DNA from: Physcomitrium patens
Lineage: Eukaryota; Streptophyta; Bryopsida; Funariales; Funariaceae
NCBI RefSeq assembly: GCF_000002425.4
Contig: NC_037257.1
Span: 8,390,247-8,454,246, forward strand
DNA: 64,000 bases
Direction of reading: 5' to 3'
The notes under the pieces were generated by a model, which ran no database searches, was not told where the DNA came from, and was given only the letters and a program-made list of their open reading frames with translations. The translations under genes were made by a program, and so were the position numbers. The stretch's first letter is position 1. Each line of letters opens with the position of its first letter. Below, piece after piece: positions 51,610 to 63,295 of this stretch.

Positions 51610-53221
51610 TGTCATATTACGTGCTTTCCTGCTCGAGAACGCGCCGGGCGTCTAGCTGTAGAAGGTAGTATGGAGATTTGCCAATAGTCAAGCAGTCTAT
51701 CAGTTTTTGACTGTTAGAATATAAACGACTGCAAGAATACACCGTAAATCTATACGGATGCCCCTTCGACTACTCGCCGAAGTCCTTTTTATCCCGGCCG
51801 GTAGGTCTCTAAACGTTACAGAGAACCCCGAACAACCCAAACTGTTAATCTTCGGTATCGGTGTCCTATTACATGCTTTCCTGCTCGAGATCGTGCCGCG
51901 CGTCTAGCTATAGAAGGTAGTATGGAGATTCACCAATAGTCAAGCAGTCTATCAGTTTTTGACTGCTGGAATATAAACGACTGCAAGAATACACCGTAAA
52001 TCTATACGGATGCCCTTCGACTGCTTGTTGAAGTCCTTTTTGCCCCATTCGGTAGGTCTCTAGACGTTACAAAGAACCCCGAACAACCCAATCTGCTAAT
52101 CTCCGATACCGCTTTGTACTTACGATCTTGTATCCACTGACTATCTTGTTAGATTAACCCAATAAATTTCATTCAGTCCGCATACTCAATCCTATAGACA
52201 CTCTTTTAATTCTTCAATCACAGACATAACTCGATTTCACAAAACAGTCAAGAGTAATCAAACCCACTTCATTAAAAAATCTCGATTCACCATTACAACA
52301 CTGACTTCAGCAATGATTGCCTCAGTCTTCCCAAAACTCTATGAAGAAGAAAAATCCAATTCTCCGTCTTTTCTTCCCCGACCCGAAGCATGAAGCTCCT
52401 CTCCAATCCCCTTGATCTTCAAAAACCTCTAATAAAACCGAACTAGTAACCTTGCAAAGAGCTTGAAGCTAGCTCTTCGATCCAAAAACCCCCCCCAAAA
52501 TTTATTCTCCCCCTAACCTTATCCTCTGAATTTCTTCAATCTTCCGTCTTGGATCCGAAATTTACTCCCACCGTCAGAGCTTAGATCCGAAATTGGCTCT
52601 CGCCCTCAAGGCTTAGATCCAAATTTGGTTCTCGCCGTGAGAGCTTTCTCTTCCATTTTTACCTTTAAGAAATCTATTTATCGAAAACAATGTTCCCTGA
52701 AACGGCACAGAGAATAGGACAGCTTGAAACAGAATCGAAACCCCGTACTCGGGTCCACATTGAGTCGCCCGACCAATTCAGGTCTCATATTGGGTAAGAT
52801 GCCCGTAGTAACCTGGATGTTTGCGTAATTGGGTCCAATTGGTCATCACGTTAGATTGGCTAAGGCCCGTAGTAAGACCTAGATTTTCCCGTAATTAGAC
52901 TGCATTGGGTTGCCCGGCCAATTCAGGTCTCATATTGGATAAGAGGACCCGGATTGAATTCTTGAAATTGGATCCAATTGGCTCTTCGAACCAGGCTCAC
53001 CCGTCGTGTGAATTGGTCCTTTCTCTTCCTGCTGACTCCCGTTAATGGAATCGAACGGAGCATTTCAGTATCCCCCGGCTGACTATAACGGGGTGACTCA
53101 ACCTGGCCACTCAATATTTGCACCGGAGTTGGTTGTTGCTCCCAATATTCGAGGTAACTGAACATTAATAAAAGTCCCCTTTCTTTATATTTTCACGGTA
53201 TACTCGTATTACAACACGACA
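51610..53221 (-). repeat. 5' LTR of element E with a duplicated U5-end segment
   Basis: The LTR proper is 51,862-53,221. A further copy of its last roughly 252 bases lies directly inside it at 51,610-51,861, so the TGTC(A/C)TATTAC end occurs twice in tandem. The LTR also carries an extra piece of roughly 80-100 bases near 52,415-52,490 that is absent from the 3' LTR. Confidence 0.85.
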
Positions 53222-55886
53222 CCAAAGATTAGCAGTTTGGGTTGTTCGGGGTTCTCTGTAATGTCTAGAGACCTACCGGCTGGAACAAAAAGGACTTTGG
53301 TGAGCAGTCGAAGGGCATCCGTATAGATTTGCGGTGTATTCTTACAGTTGTTTATATTCCAACAGTCAAAAACCGATAGACTATTTGAATATTAGCAAAT
53401 CTCCATACTACCTTCTACAGCCAGACGCCCGGCGCGTTCTCGAGCAGAAAAGCACGTAATACGACACCGTGAAGTGTGATAACGACATGTTTCAATGTCG
53501 CCAAGACCAACGCTCAAGACAACATATGGCTCACCATATTCCAACTATGTCAACAAGCAGCCTAAATTTACATACAGAGATAGAAGATTTGCAAATTGAC
53601 ACAGTTTGTGTCAAATCTCTAACTCTAGAAGAAAAACAGTGATGTATGGAGGAAGGACTATGCTTGTATTGTACTAAAGAAGGCCATAGAGCTGGAAACT
53701 ATCCCAAGAAGTAAAATCAATGCATTGTCGGGACCAAATGCTTGTTTGTTCACAAAAACAAAGATACCCAGCCACAATAAGGACTGTGCGGGTGGACAAT
53801 TCAATACCACAACAACAATCAAGTTCCTCTCTTTTCGCTCAGCTTGTCCATTGCTTTAACATTCCTTTATCTTTTGGCCTTTAAAAACTAAAAACCTTAG
53901 TGTTATTAGATTCAGGAGCATTTGCTTTCTTTTTAGACAAAGAATTTAGTAACCATCATGAGCTTCTTCTAGTACAAAAATCTAAACTCGTTCACATAGA
54001 AGTAATAGATGGACGACCTTTATTGTCTGGTAGTATCACCCATGAATCAGAACCTATAGAGGTGACGTTTAAAGACCATAGTAGTTATATTATTTTTAAT
54101 TTTATTAGAACCTCGTCAAACCTTGTTATTCTTGGTCTTTCTTGGTTAAAAATGCATAATCCATCCATAGATTGGAAGTTATGAAGGATGACATTTCCTA
54201 TAGAATATTTTGAAAGTAAGCCTATTAAAAGATTTTGAATCAAAAAATCCTTATTTATTGGAGCGAGAGTGCTTATATTATCATCTAAAGAAGGTACACC
54301 GTTTTTCATTTATGCGACTCCAACTAGAAGAGAGAAGATTTCAACAACAAATATATTGGAGCAATATAAGGATTTTGAAGATGTGTTTCAAAAGAAGAAT
54401 GCCGACATGCTACCAGAGCATCGACCATACGATTAAACCATAGACTTGCAGGAAGGAGCACAACCACTTTTTGGCCCAATCTACAATTTGTTGCAGATGG
54501 AGTTAGTGGAGTTACGAAAGTATATTGATGAGAATCTATCTAAAAACTTCATTCATTATTCAAAGTCGCCAGATGGGACACCAATCTTATTTGTGAAGAA
54601 GAAAGATGGCTCACTGCGTATATGCATGGATTATCGAGGTCTCAACAAGGTAACAAAGAAGAATCGTTATCCATTATCTTTGATATTAGGTCTTCTAGAG
54701 TAACTTGGGAGTGCAAGGATCTTTACAAGGATTGATATAAGAGGAGCTTACAACCTTGTATGAATTAAGGAAGGAGATGAATAGAAGACAACTTTTCGTA
54801 CAAGGTATGGCCATTTTGAATATAATGTCATGTCTTTCGGTCTTATCAATGCTCCAGTGATCTTTCAACATATGATGAATGACATCTTTCGAGAGCACCT
54901 TGATGATTTTTTTGTCATCTATCTAGATGATATTTTGATATTTTTCAAGAATGTAGAAGAGCATGAAAAACATGTTTGTCTGGTCTTTGAAAAACTCCGC
55001 GAGCAAGGACTTTACGCCAAGTTAGAGAAGTGCTTGTTTAACCAAATTGAGATGGAATTTTAGGAATTCATTACAACTATGGAAGGCTTGAAGATGGATC
55101 GTAAGAAGGTGGAAGCAATCGTATCATGGAAAGTTCCAAAGACAATTAGAGATGTACAATGCTTTCTTGGCTTTGCTAACTTATATCGGATCTTCATCAA
55201 GAATTATTCTCAAGTTGCTGCTTTGCTCACTCGATTGACATGTAAAGACAAGCTCGAATGGAGACCTCTAGTAAAAAAAGCATTTCAAGATCTTAAGACG
55301 GTATTTACTATGGCTCCAGTCTTGATACATCCAGACTTTACAAAGGCCTTCTATTTGGAGATCGATGCTTTAGATTTTGCTATGGAAGTTGTACTTTTGC
55401 AGATAGACACAAACGAGAAGCTTCATCCAGTTGCGTTCTACTATCAGAAGTTTTCTGCTATTGAGATCAACTATGAAATCCATGACAAAGAACTTCTTAC
55501 GATAGTAGATTCTTTTCAAAAGTGGCATCACTTTTTCAAAAGAGTTGCGCATCTGGTGACCTTATATACGGATCACAAGAATTTGGAGTACTTCATATTG
55601 ACTCAGGTTCTGAATCAACGTCAAGCTCGATGGAATATGTTGCTATCCAGATTTGACTTTGTTATTACTTATTGGCTTAGAAAGCAACAAGGACTATCCG
55701 ATGCATTATTAAAAAGATCCTATCTAGCACCAAAGGCTGGAGAAGTAGTTTTTGATCAATAGTGTACAACATTATTGAAATTGGAACAATTTAGGCTTTG
55801 CTCTACTATAGTGCCAATTGATGCTGACTTCCTCAACTATATACGTACTGCGACTATTGAAGATTCTGTAGCCCTCGATATCACGC

Positions 55887-57140
55887 TGTCGTAATGTAAA
55901 AGCTTATAGTATGTAAAAATTAATTAGAACATATAATATGTTCATAAGTCTTTGTGTATGTTAGAATGGTTAAATAGATTAATTTAAAGAGAGTGGATTT
56001 AAGAAATTTTATTTTGAGTTTAGCTTTTTACTTATAGCATTTCAAAAAAAAATTTATAGAATCTGAATGTTTAGTATGGAGCCTTGAGAGGAGATTAGAG
56101 CTTAAAGAAGAAATTCTTAACTAGTAGGAGGCTTATTGGAAGGAATGAAACGAAGGCATGGTTGGATGAAGGCAAGGAATGGAAAACTTCATTCCTATTG
56201 ACCGAAGGCCATGCCCAATGGATTTCAAGGAGGCTACCCGAGGCCTTATTAGGGATTAGGGTTTTTCTTTCGACATCATTCGAGATTTTGAGGCTAGGAT
56301 CAGCAAGTTCAAGGTTTTGGATATAATTTGGGTGAAGAATTTGTGTGATTTCGAGTTTTTATGAAGGAGATATAGGTGTTCAAATTTAAGGTGACAAATT
56401 TGTACCTACTGTCACTCTTTGAAGTATAACATATGCGTACGGAGAGCAATGAAATTTCGGCGATTAAATTTGGAGAGAGCACTTTCTTGGCTATACTTTA
56501 TATATATTTTTTGACAAATTCCAAGTCTGGATAAAGGAGTTATAGGGCATTGAAGACAGCACATGTAATTCAAAGGCAGTAAGTGAGTCATTTTATTGAT
56601 AGTAATGTTTGGAGCCATATCTTGAGTTCTTGGATGAATTTTTGGCTCAAAATTTCCATAAGTGTGAATTATTAAGTCAAGAAGCTATAGATCAAAGTTT
56701 CATGGTATTTAAGTACTTATTTTGTGAGATATGAAGAAATTAGCATGCATGTGTAAGTAAGCTGGGGTTTATACCTATTATAAGGGTTTTGACAATATCT
56801 CAAGATCTGTAACGAATTTGTAGTTGAATTTTTTTGTGAAAGTTTTTGAAAGTATATCAATACTTCATGTAAAATTTAAGGTTTTTTGGATAGTCCAATC
56901 ATGAGATATAAGCTGTTGAAGTTCGAAAAACATCTCTCACAAGGATATATAAGGTTTTAAGTTCTTTATCATACATTTGGGTGTTTTCTTGGTACTTGGG
57001 CTTGTGTTTTGATGTAATTGCCCCAAAAGAGAAAATGTTACATGTATAAACTTGGTTTTTTATATCTTAGACTTAATTGAGTATTTAGTGGCAGCTAGAA
57101 GTTCAACGCTTTCTTGAAGCAAACTCTCTCTACTCCCACA
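55887..57140 (+). repeat. Solo LTR, E-like class, inside element D between RNase H and integrase
   Basis: 1,254 bp, TGTCGTAATG...CTCCCACA, with ACGC at 55,883-55,886 and ATGC at 57,141-57,144 as a slightly decayed 4-bp duplication. Co-linear with 41,807-43,057 over its whole length. Confidence 0.88.
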
Positions 57141-59074
57141 ATGCAACAAATCAATAATGACAAGTTCAAGGTGGAAGGAGATCTTTTATACTTTGAGGAG
57201 CAGTTGTATATTCCAAAGGGACCAGCACGACTCCAAGTTCTTCAATCTCGACACAACTTTCTAACTGATGGATATTTTGGATTCAATAAGACCTTGGAAT
57301 TTATTTCTCGAGATTTTTGGTGGTCCCAAATGTGGAAAGATGTCAAGGATTTTGTCTTCTCCTGTGATGTTTGTTCAAGATTCAAGAATGCTCGGCATCA
57401 TCCTTATGGTCTTCTTCAGCCATTGCCTATTCCATGTTGGTCATGGTCTTCAGTTTCCATGGACTTCATTATGGACCTACCGCCATCAAATTCATTTGAC
57501 AATATCTTTGTTGCTGTAGATTAGCTTACAAAGATGGCACACTTTGTCCCTTACAAGAAAACATCATCAAGCAAAGACACAGTAAGGCTCTTCTTTGATA
57601 GTATGTATAGATATCATGGTTTACCACATGAAATCATGTCGGATCGAGGAACCCAATTCATATCAAAGTTTTGGAGATCTCTCTTTGAGATATTGAAGGT
57701 AGATATCAACCTTTCTTCGGCTTTCCATCTTCAAACTGACGGCCAAATGGAACGGGTGAATCAAATTTTGGAATAGTATTTATGATGCAGCATCAATTAT
57801 CAATAAGATGATTGGACTACATATCTATTGTTAGTCGAGTTTGTATATAACAACACCTTTCATGCATCCACTCAACAAACACCATTCTTTTTCAACTATG
57901 GGTATCATCCAAAGCTTGATTTGTTGAGTCCGTCAACCAATAACAACTTGACAGCTAAAAGATTTGTGAAACAATTATCGAAGCTTCAAACTACATTGAA
58001 GCTTCAATTGCAAACCCTCGAAGAAGCTTAAAAGGCATCTATAGATAAATTTTGAAATCAGACACCTACTTTCAAAATTGAAGATAAAATATGGTTGCTT
58101 TGATGAAATATCAAAACCAAGTGACTATGTGATAAGTTGGACTACTAGAGATTGGGATCATTTGTCATCCAGAAGCAAATTAATCTAGTGGCGTACCATC
58201 TAGGATTACCGGCTGCTATGAAGGTACATTCAGTCTTTCATGTTTCTTTATTGGCATCTTATTGAGAGTCGTCTTATTCTAAAAGAGTGCAATGTCTGCC
58301 ACCTAGTATTGAAATTGAAAATCACAAGGAATACAAGGTGGAAAAGGTACTAGATTTGTGGCACAAGTGGAAAAAATTGGAATATCTAGTGCATTAGAGC
58401 GGCTATGATATCAATGAGCACACATAGAAACCAGTGAAAAATCTTATCAATGCATTACAAAAGGTATAGGAGTTTCATTGATACTATCCTCAGAAACCTA
58501 AGTCCTTTCAATGAAAGTTTTTCAGTGAAGTTCCATCTCCTTGAAGCCTCTTAATCCTCGACCTTATCAAGAAGGGGGAGAAGGAACCTCTAAAAGACAT
58601 AGTTAGAGACTATAAATCTGTAACTTGAGCCCATTCTTCCATGTTTAGTGCTTATTTTTTTAGTCTAATATAGATAGCCAAGAGATAGATACCATATTAA
58701 TCATGTCCTCTCAATTGAGTATGTCACAAAGACGACCCCGAGATGAAGAACTGCTTGTACTACGAAGATGATAGAGGGTACTTAGTAATAGGTCACTAGT
58801 GATTGTATTTGAGGTAGAACCTACCTATGGTGATCTTCTCAAAGGAGTGTTTGTAGGGCATTTTCACAATGAAGATACGAAAGTTCATGCCTGGTCAAAA
58901 ATCGAAGGCATAGGACACTATTGTTGGTTACAAGGACCAATGAACTATTTTTTGTGCTAACAAAAATTGGAGAATATTACAAACACTATGCGACAAATTT
59001 TTAACTTCTTACATTGGTACTGACTCGCAATAGGAGTGCTTCTCGGAGACCTCAAAGCTAAAGGGAAGAGGTGA

Positions 59075-59453
59075 TGTCAAGGACATACACTAGGAAGTTG
59101 TAGAAGTTTCTAGAGAAGCTTTGTAGTTTGTAGAAGCTACTTGAGAAGTTTTTAGGCTCGTGGAAGTTGCTTGAGAAGCTTCTTAGCTTGTCGAAGTTGC
59201 TTGAGAAGCTTTCTAAGTCATAGAAACTGCTTGAGAAGCTTCCAAGTTTGTGCAAGCTACTTGAGAAGCTTCCTAGCTTGTAGTATATATAGGAGCTAAG
59301 ACTGAGGAGATTCTTAGTCTCAAAAATACACCTCTTGGAGCTCTAGCTCACCTCTCTAGTATTATTCTTGTACTCATCTGATTAATCTAGTTCTTGTCGA
59401 TTCTTCTTGAGTTTCTTGTTTAGATTTTCAGTTAGTATTCTAAATTCGTGATA
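59075..59453 (+). repeat. 3' LTR of element D
   Basis: 379 bp, TGTCAAGGAC...CGTGATA, followed by the GTCAA duplication. The 30-bp tandem units lie at about 59,120-59,282, and the TATA-like box TATATATAGG follows at about 59,283-59,292. Confidence 0.88.
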
Positions 59454-60439
59454 GTCAATATATAAATTTGAAATCAAATCTTCATAATGACATACTCCAA
59501 TGGACTTAGCAATGATTCAAAATACGTAACAATATGAAATATTTGAGGTTCTTGTGATTTATATATACTATGATTGGATTTGAAGCGCCTTCTAGATAAT
59601 GACACCATTCTTAAAATAAATCCATAATTGCAAGAATTTCTTTATTATGGATCTTATAGTTAATCTTGCCTACTGAAAAATTCTTGGAATAAAAAGCTAT
59701 TGAATGGAATTTGTCATTTGTTTCCATTTGTGATAATACTATATCCAAAGTAAAATTTGATGCATCTGTTTCCATAAAGAATGCCTTAGAATGTCAATGC
59801 GATACAAAATTGGTGCAGAAGTAAATTTCTTCTTCAAAGCAACAAACAATGCTTCAACTTTTTTATTCTACTTAAGTTTGTCTTTACAAGTCAAATGTGT
59901 AAGTGGAGTTGTAACTTGAGAAAAGTTCTTGATAAGATTTGATAATAATTGGCAAAGCTCAAAAAGCATTGCACATCTCTTATTGTTCTTGGAAACTTCC
60001 AATCTATGATAGTTTGGACCTTCTTTACATCTATCATAAGGCCTTCATTGGAAATGATGTATTCCAAAAAATCAACTTGAGTAGTATGGAATACACACTT
60101 TTCCATCTTTGCATATAATCTTGTATCTCTTAGTTTTTGTAACACACGACAAATATGAACTTCATGCTCTTTTGTGTTCTAAGAATAGATTAAAATATCA
60201 TTCAAATAATAGATGATAAAATCTTTAAGAAACTCATGAAAGACATCATTCATTAGATGTTAAAAAATAGCTGATGCATTTGTGAGTCCAAAAAGCATGA
60301 TATTATAATCAAAATGTTCCTACTTAGTTTGGAAAGCAGTCTTCTATTCATCTCCTTCTTTGATGTGGATCAAGTTATATGCTCCTCGTAGATCTATTTT
60401 TGTATAGATATTTGCTTGATTTAATTGATAAAAAAGTCC

Positions 60440-61400
60440 TAAAATTATTATATTTTTTGTGTATAATTTGGCAATTAAGACTATCTAGATAAATAATTTT
60501 ATTGGAAATACAATAATTACTCTTGAAACACAAGATTCTAATCATTTTTATAATTAATAATTATAGTGATAATAATAGTTATTATTTTTAACACAATTAT
60601 TATAAAATGATTTTTTCTTATTTTTATTGTCATTCAATAAATTTCATTCTTTTCTATAATTTAGAAATAATTGATTTCTTTTAAAAGAATCCAAAATGAA
60701 CTTGGTTTTTTCTTTATTAATAATAATTGATTTTTCCAAACAAACAAGGAATTACTTTGACTTCCTCTAAATTGTCATCTTTTATGTTGTTCTAATCTTG
60801 TCATACAGATGATATCCATGGAAAATTTGATCTAAAATCATGGAAGTGGCTCCACTTCTTCAAGTCAAAATATAATCAAAACATAATATAATATATTCTT
60901 GAAAATAATTTAAGGCTAGCACAAATGTTGTTATGAAAATAAATCTAAACAGATACTTTTACGAGTAAAACAAACACCATAAGAAATAAGAAAATATATC
61001 CAACTAAAGTAGTATTCAAACAAAACAAGAACAAACAAACAAACAAACAAACAAAATGTATACAATACAAGAGAAACCAAGATCATAAGATAACTCTCAG
61101 CAAATTCAAAAGAAAAAGACTGCTCTGTAACAAATATTAAGGTGAATTACAATCAGATCGAACAAAAATATTAAAAAGAAAATCATGTTAACAATTTACT
61201 CGGTTTGGGTTACATGAAGATTGGAAGAACATCTTCAAATCCCAGCATGCACCGGCAAAAATTCTAAACTCTTCTACCAACCAGTAAAAAAATAAAAATA
61301 AAAAACAACCTCAGTTTGATTTGGCGATACACTATTCATTTCAACTAATACTTTCACTTTAATTCCGTTGCTTTACAACCACATTCTTTCGCATTCCAGG
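60440..61400 (+). repeat. Non-element flank, partner of the inverted copy at 20,785-21,720
   Basis: AT-rich but less decayed than its partner. It contains (CAAA)n-like ACAAACAAACAAACAAACAAA near 61,030-61,055. No reading frame is conserved between the two copies. It begins where element C is truncated and ends near the C run at about 61,411. Confidence 0.85.
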
Positions 61401-61723
61401 GCCAAAATATCCCCCCCCCCAATCCAGTCACAGCTCCACATCACCTCAAGGACCAGAACAACTCTGAGAAAACAAAGCACCTTCACATTCTACGCGAAAG
61501 GGAGCAAACATAAAACAGGCACGTGCGTGCAATTGGAATGGGGCCGAGACTACGCCCCTTGCACAAGAAGCATGAATAAGAATACCAACTGTGCATCCAG
61601 AAAATCCCAGAACCCATTAGAAACGAAACACAGACAGAGATGAGGAGACCGGAAGCTGAAATGAAAAAGACGGCGGGCCCAGCTTGGATGTGACCACTCA
61701 CCAACCAAAGCATATGCCGCACA
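61401..61723. other. Moderate-GC stretch left of island 2, absent from copy 1
   Basis: Gene-like composition without a convincing frame. A 146-codon minus-strand frame (61,483-61,923) runs from the GC island into this stretch, but I do not regard it as supported. The stretch has no counterpart next to island 1, where LTR scraps occupy its place. Confidence 0.5.
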
Positions 61724-62000
61724 TTCAAGGCAGGGCAGCTCGGGGGCTGGGAGGGAGGCAGCTTGTGAAAGGAGACCCGGTCCAAGGAATGCGTGACGCA
61801 GTAATACCGCCACGGATCGAGGATACCGCCAACTCTGTGATTGGGCGCCCCCACCTCACCCCCGGCTTCCCCGGCTCCTTCCTGGTCCTGAACCCGACCC
61901 GACCCGGCCCGCTGCGCCCCCACCCTGCCCCCACGGATGGCTATGCCATGCCCTCTCTAGAACTGGGGTGCCACTAAGTTACTGGTGCTGGTGGAAGTGC

Positions 62001-62052
62001 CATCATCCATCGTCATGGCCATCATCCATCGTTATGGCCATCATCCATCGTC
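62001..62052 (+). repeat. 19-bp tandem repeat, about 2.7 units
   Basis: Same unit as at 22,918-22,988, with one unit fewer. Confidence 0.95.
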
Positions 62053-62211
62053 CTTCCTACCTTCCTATGTACCGTGCCCCCCTAGCCTTGAAGGGCAAGC
62101 TAACAACCTCAGCGATTCATCCCCCCCCCCCCCTTTGGTCAATGGAGCGCCCTTGACCGCAAACAAGCAAAATCCAGACAGACAGGCTCCCGTCCGGACT
62201 CTCTCTCTCCT

Positions 62212-62219
62212 CTATAAGA
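62212..62219 (+). promoter_or_regulatory. TATA box of the 60-codon gene, copy 2
   Basis: CTATAAGA in the same position relative to the ATG as in copy 1, with identical sequence around it. Confidence 0.6.
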
Positions 62220-62400
62220 ACCCCGTGGCGGTAGAGCGCTGCAGTCATCCGATTGATTCTCCTGCTCCTCCACCTCCTTCACCCAACAAGTGTTGTGTTG
62301 CTCGCGGAGTGACTAGCTTACCGTTCTTTCATTCTCTCTTGCGCGGATCGTTTGGTTGCATTCATTCGTCGATCGCAGGCTCAGAGTCCGAATTCCAACA

Positions 62401-62583
62401 ATGGCAGCGGGTCACGGTGTTTCTGTGCAGAGGATGGGCAGGTCGCGGAGGGCTGCCCCCAGACGAGGCCAGGTGAAGGCTGCCATAGCCCTCTCCCTGC
62501 TGCATTCCCTTTCGTCCGCTGTCCTGAGGACTCGCTCCGCGGTGTCCCGCTCCCGCCGGCCGTTCTCGTGGCACAGCAGCTGA
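62401..62583 (+). CDS. Putative Arg-rich 60-residue protein, copy 2
   Basis: Identical in protein sequence to the frame at 23,337-23,519. It has the same AACAATGGC start, the basic segment at residues 11-26, a hydrophobic stretch at residues 27-42, no acidic residue, and TGA after 60 codons. Promoter, leader and frame are all free of differences between the copies. The function is unknown to me; an organelle-directed or membrane-associated microprotein, or a first coding exon, is the reasonable alternative set. Because this copy has undisturbed gene-like DNA on both sides, it is the better candidate for the expressed gene. Confidence 0.45.
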   Translation: MAAGHGVSVQRMGRSRRAAPRRGQVKAAIALSLLHSLSSAVLRTRSAVSRSRRPFSWHSS

Positions 62584-63295
62584 GGCGCGGGCGAGGCGAC
62601 CCGTGCGTGGTCGCGCTGAGCGATGGTAATTGGAATTTGAATGGAACGGCCACACCACAGGTATGGCGATCGCGGGGCGCTTCTCCGGCAGAGCGCACCC
62701 GAAATGGGGACCCCGCCGCCTGTCGCGGCGCCAGCTCCAGCGCGTCGTGTTTCACGTCATGTTTACACGTCGAGGTTTGCTCGGAACAGGATGCGCGACG
62801 AGTCCGAGCGTCCGTCGGACGGGGTTCGATACATTTTTCGTAGGCATTCGATGCAGGGAAGAGGGGATTGGGGATTGGTTGATTGAGAACCAAGGAAGCG
62901 TGGTGCGCGACCCCATGAGCAGGAGTACGTCCCGATGATGGGGGTGGGAGGGCCCCGGGAGGGGCTTCACTGTCGACTCGACGGTCGCCTTGTGTGCGTC
63001 ACGCTTGCCGTGCTAGGTGTTTAGACATCATTGCTTGGCATCATCGTGCCAAGTTCGTGAGCATGATCGACCCGCAGTCGATCATTGAGTGTGCCATACG
63101 CTGTACATTGCTGTACGTATTTTTGTGAAATGAAAACACGGTCCGGGATTTGAATGCAAGAGACTTGGGTATGGATGAGGCATATTCCTGGTGTATTGGA
63201 GTTTGATGGTGGTTGCAGTATTGGAGTCCGATGTGCTGTGTCTTGCATGATCCGGGTCCCATATGGACAAGCACACTGCATGTGGATGGCAAGTC

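Larger units (their letters stand above)
44375..53221 (-). mobile_element. Element E: antisense Ty3/gypsy-like retrotransposon of a different lineage, fairly whole
   Basis: 8,847 bp, with 4-bp duplication CCGA/CCAA at 44,371-44,374 and 53,222-53,225. On the minus strand: the 5' LTR region is 51,610-53,221. Gag is about 51,530-50,400, with knuckle C-IW-C-DDAS-H-TRKD-C near 50,590. Protease is about 49,660-49,300. RT (F-L-D-D type box) is about 49,000-47,870, RNase H about 47,790-47,000 and integrase about 46,790-45,690. The purine tract is 45,629-45,640 and the 3' LTR 44,375-45,628. There is no chromodomain, but the integrase tail is of the 'VLVYD..WFGPYVV' type. Long frames remain, with about five breaks. 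The RT, with 'RTPLGLVRMCTLPQGATNS', recalls a gypsy lineage I associate with fungi and bryophytes. Much better preserved than D or C. Confidence 0.9.
43415..53466 (+). repeat. Sense LTR of the E family, split by element E
   Basis: The left part, 43,415-44,374 (TGTCGTGTTATAACACG...), and the right part, 53,226-53,466 (...ACGTAATACGACA), together make one LTR of about 1.2 kb. It was inserted in gag of D with an exact CCGT duplication at 43,411-43,414 and 53,467-53,470. Everything between is element E, in the opposite orientation. The left part contains roughly two copies of a 68-bp tandem unit near 43,670-43,800 ('TCTAGGTCTTACTA(C/T)GGGCC'). Confidence 0.88.
40778..59453 (+). mobile_element. 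Element D: chromovirus carrying three secondary LTR insertions
   Basis: The 5' LTR is 40,778-41,166, the leader runs to about 41,445, and the 3' LTR is 59,075-59,453. Duplication GTCAA lies on both sides. Gag is in pieces at about 41,445-41,806, 43,058-43,414 and 53,467-53,780. Protease is about 53,880-54,190, RT about 54,480-55,080, RNase H about 55,320-55,770, integrase about 57,145-58,240 and the chromodomain about 58,320-58,480. The extra 3' reading-frame segment is about 58,690-59,030. Insertions removed, D is about 6.1 kb. Its protein is related to A but clearly divergent, and its LTR is different. It is a fossil with many breaks, younger than C and older than E. Confidence 0.9.
38531..60435 (-). 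mobile_element. Element C: antisense chromovirus split by element D
   Basis: On the minus strand: the 3' LTR is 38,531-39,115. The segment between LTR and chromodomain is much shorter than in A. Chromodomain/integrase runs about 39,190-40,470 and the integrase-RNase H linker about 40,470-40,772. Element D follows, and then RNase H and RT continue at 59,459-60,435. The break matches a GTCAA duplication at 40,773-40,777 and 59,454-59,458. The 5' part (gag, protease, 5' LTR) is absent; the element ends within RT, next to the non-element flank at 60,440. It is a fossil with many breaks, older than D. Confidence 0.88.
61724..63295 (+). repeat. GC-rich gene block, copy 2 (1.57 kb)
   Basis: Same orientation as 22,641-24,231 and about 99.7% identical (four substitutions, one 19-bp unit fewer). 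Here the left edge continues into gene-like DNA rather than into an LTR, so this locus looks closer to the original arrangement. The right edge loses identity at the word AAGTC, exactly as in copy 1. Confidence 0.95.

Noticed and set aside
60440-61400. Considered as an LTR or element end because it adjoins truncated element C
   Set aside because: It has no TG...CA ends, no match to any LTR in the window, and its only partner is the inverted flank copy near the other GC island.
61483-61923. 146-codon minus-strand frame running out of GC island 2
   Set aside because: No promoter or good start context on that strand, low-complexity Gly/Pro-type translation in the GC-rich half, and in copy 1 the frame is replaced after about 67 codons by LTR sequence. 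It is probably a by-product of high GC.
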